From: an uncultured Pseudomonadota bacterium
GTDB taxonomy: Bacteria; Pseudomonadota; Gammaproteobacteria; Xanthomonadales; Ahniellaceae
DNA: 16,023 bases
Assembly: GCA_937996755.1 (NCBI GenBank)
Contig: CALKUS010000239.1
Location: 1 to 16,023, forward strand
Direction: 5' to 3'
Part shown: piece after piece, positions 14,442-16,023 of the stretch
Numbering within the stretch: position 1 is the first letter of the stretch
Layout of the letters: each line of letters begins with the position of its first letter
The notes under the pieces: generated by a model
Databases searched by the model: none
Told to the model about the DNA's origin: nothing
The model's input: the letters and a program-made list of their open reading frames with translations, nothing else
Translations under genes and position numbers: made by a program

Positions 14442-15254
14442 TCACGCTCCCTGCTCCCCCTCCCCCCGCTCCTGCTTCTGCACTTCGTTGGCCAGCGCCA
14501 CGAAGCCCGCCACCTCGACGTCTTCGGCGCGTGCCTTCGGATCGATGCCGGCCTTCCGCATCGCCGTGTCGTCGGCCACGCCCGACAGGGCGTTGTGCAG
14601 CGTCTTGCGGCGCTGCGCGAACGCGTGGCGCACGACGCGCTCCAGCACCTCGTGGTCGCGGTAGGCCAGCGAACCTGGCGGCAACGGCACGAGTCGCACG
14701 ATCGCGGAGTCCACCTTCGGCGGCGGGCGGAACGCACCGGGCGGCACCTTGAACAGATACTCCACGCGGCACCGTGCCTGCAGCATGACGCTGAGCCGCC
14801 CGTACACCTTGCTTCCGGCGGCTGCGGCCATGCGGTCCACGACTTCCCTCTGCAACATGAAGTGCATGTCGCGGATCGCGGCGGCGTGTTCGAGCGCGTG
14901 GAACAGCAACGGCGTGGAGATGTTGTAGGGCAGGTTGCCGACCAGCCGGATCGGTGCGCCGTGCGACAACGCCGCGATGTCGACGGTGAGCGCGTCCGCC
15001 TCGACGATCTCGAGCTCGCCGACGCCGGCCGCGGCCGCGCGCAGGCGCGCAGGCAGGTCGCGGTCGAGCTCGATGGCCGTGAGCCTGCCGACGCGCGCGA
15101 GCAGCGGGATGGTGAGCGCGCCTTCGCCCGGGCCGATCTCGACGAAGCGCTCGCCCGGTTGCGGATCGATCGCGCGCAGCAGGCGGTCGATGACGCCGCG
15201 CTCGTGCAGGAAATGCTGCCCGAAGCGCTTCTTCATGACGTGCGGATCAGACAT
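14442..15254 (-). CDS. rsmA: 16S rRNA (adenine(1518)-N6/adenine(1519)-N6)-dimethyltransferase
   Basis: RsmA (KsgA) dimethylates A1518 and A1519 of 16S rRNA using S-adenosylmethionine, a late step of 30S subunit maturation. The 270-residue product shows RFGQHFLHE (10-18), the SAM-binding EIGPGEGALT (39-48) with IELD (61-64), the catalytic NLPYNIS (107-113), PPPKVDSAIV (177-186) and FAQRRKTLHN (212-221). ATG 15254 overlaps the end of pdxA by eight bases, so it is probably translated by coupling; a GTG at 15260 is an alternative in frame. No good ribosome-binding site precedes either. The C-terminus is Glu/Gly/Gln-rich because it is encoded in one arm of the purine inverted repeat. Confidence 0.97.
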   Translation of the reverse strand: MSDPHVMKKRFGQHFLHERGVIDRLLRAIDPQPGERFVEIGPGEGALTIPLLARVGRLTAIELDRDLPARLRAAAAGVGELEIVEADALTVDIAALSHGAPIRLVGNLPYNISTPLLFHALEHAAAIRDMHFMLQREVVDRMAAAAGSKVYGRLSVMLQARCRVEYLFKVPPGAFRPPPKVDSAIVRLVPLPPGSLAYRDHEVLERVVRHAFAQRRKTLHNALSGVADDTAMRKAGIDPKARAEDVEVAGFVALANEVQKQERGEGEQGA

Positions 15255-16023
15255 CGCCACGACCGGAGCGGCTGGGTAGGAGCCCAGCCTGTGGGCGATT
15301 CAACGTGTTCATGGCGAATGCCACCGCGGTCGCGAGGCTCGACGGATCCGCGCGCCCCGTGCCCGCGATGTCGAGCGCCGTGCCGTGGTCGACGGACGTG
15401 CGGAGGTAGGGCAGGCCGAGCGTCACGTTCACGGCTTCGCCGAAGCCTTGCGACTTCAGCACCGGCAGGCCCTGGTCGTGGTACATGGCGAACACCGCGT
15501 CGACCTGCGCGAGCTGCGCCGGCACGAATGCGGTGTCCGCGGGCAGCGGTCCGCGCACGTCGATGCCGTCGGCGCGCAGTTGCGCGATCGCCGGCGCGAT
15601 CACCTCGATCTCCTCGCGGCCGAGCAGGCCCGATTCACCCGCGTGCGGATTGAGGCCGAGCACGGCGATGCGCGGTGCGCGGATGGCGAACCGCGACTGC
15701 AGGTCGTGCGCGAGGATGCGCACGTCGCGCACGATGCCGTCCCGCGTGATCGCGTCGGGAACGTCGCGCAACGCGAGGTGCGTGGTGGCGAGCGCGACGC
15801 GCAGCGTGCCGGTGGCGAGCATCATCACGACGTCGACGCCGGCCTGCGTCGCGAAGAACTCGGTGTGGCCCGTGAACGGAAAACCGGCGGACGCCACGAT
15901 CGCCTTGTGCACCGGGCCCGTGACGAGCGCATCGCACAGGCCGCCGAGGCACGCCTCGCCGGCGCGGCGCAGCGTTTCCAGCACGTAGCGCGAATTCGCG
16001 ACGTCCAGTTTGCCCGGAACGAC
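15247..16023 (-). CDS. pdxA: 4-hydroxythreonine-4-phosphate dehydrogenase, C-terminal part
   Basis: PdxA oxidises 4-phosphohydroxy-L-threonine with NAD in the DXP-dependent route to pyridoxal phosphate; it is a cytosolic metal-dependent dimer. The frame is open to the window edge, so the N-terminus lies outside; 258 residues are present of about 330 expected. All three metal-binding His are visible: fragment residue 53 in GHTEF, 127 in NPHAGE and 182 in YHDQGLPVLK. GKLDVANSRYVLE at the window edge is also characteristic. The end after about residue 241 (NRPQAGLLP and onward) is longer than usual and is encoded by a REP-like element. Together with rsmA, apaG and apaH it forms the conserved gammaproteobacterial cluster. 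Confidence 0.96.
   Translation of the reverse strand, partial: VVPGKLDVANSRYVLETLRRAGEACLGGLCDALVTGPVHKAIVASAGFPFTGHTEFFATQAGVDVVMMLATGTLRVALATTHLALRDVPDAITRDGIVRDVRILAHDLQSRFAIRAPRIAVLGLNPHAGESGLLGREEIEVIAPAIAQLRADGIDVRGPLPADTAFVPAQLAQVDAVFAMYHDQGLPVLKSQGFGEAVNVTLGLPYLRTSVDHGTALDIAGTGRADPSSLATAVAFAMNTLNRPQAGLLPSRSGRGDV
15276..15298 (+). repeat. REP-like stem-loop in the 3' end of pdxA
   Basis: The unit reads GTAGGA, stem GCCCA, loop GCCTG, stem TGGGC, then GA. It has the same layout as the GTGGGA units near doxX but a different stem, so it is a second REP type. An alternative, longer stem GGCTGGG/CCCAGCC (15270-15276 with 15283-15289) competes with it. It lies within the pdxA frame, just before the rsmA start. 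Confidence 0.6.

Noticed and set aside
12300..15653. 1117-residue plus-strand open frame
   Set aside because: It crosses doxX, apaH, apaG and rsmA, all well supported on the minus strand, plus both intergenic repeats. It is a GC-driven shadow frame.

Overview
The window is strongly GC-rich and nearly fully coding. It most likely comes from a gammaproteobacterium of the Xanthomonadales/Lysobacterales (Lysobacteraceae or Rhodanobacteraceae type). This rests on the pdxA-rsmA-apaG-apaH gene order known from E. coli and other Gammaproteobacteria, REP-like stem-loops that begin with GTRGGAG, a Clp/CRP-type operator, and a heptanucleotide array of a kind I associate with this group. The taxonomy is inference; there is no rRNA gene here. 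All real genes lie on the minus strand except one S9 peptidase gene.

Positions 1-129 hold an array of nine CGGGAAT heptamers and an opposing degenerate array, directly downstream of gltB (130-4584, minus), the large subunit of glutamate synthase. A 357-base divergent intergenic region follows, then the only plus-strand gene (4942-6858), a secreted S9-family serine peptidase. It converges, with 7 bases between stop codons, on a three-gene minus-strand operon: ECF-type sigma factor (9527-9045), four-helix membrane protein (9045-8455) and exported penicillin-binding-protein-like serine hydrolase (8458-6866). Both gene junctions in this operon overlap (TGATG and ATGA), so the three are very probably translationally coupled. 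The sigma factor start codon lies in a predicted hairpin.

Upstream of that operon is a secreted protein with a DUF11 domain and a short C-terminal FANGFE motif (10682-9654). A strong Clp/CRP-like palindrome lies before its start. Next come a probable pirin-ridA pair (12242-10892), in which the RidA homologue carries a signal peptide, and a DoxX-family membrane protein (12839-12444). The doxX gene is bracketed by two paralogous REPIN-like dyads (12276-12394 and 12891-13007) that share four identical 23-base REP units.

The right end is the conserved vitamin B6, ribosome-maturation and dinucleotide-tetraphosphate cluster read right to left: pdxA (partial, cut by the window edge), rsmA, apaG and apaH. 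pdxA overlaps rsmA by 8 bases, and a second REP-like stem-loop forms the last part of the pdxA reading frame. The rsmA-apaG gap contains half of a long purine/pyrimidine inverted repeat.

The best candidates for something not yet described are the coupled sigma factor/membrane protein/serine hydrolase operon, the FANGFE C-terminal motif, and the REPIN pair. The remaining genes are familiar families with their key residues intact.
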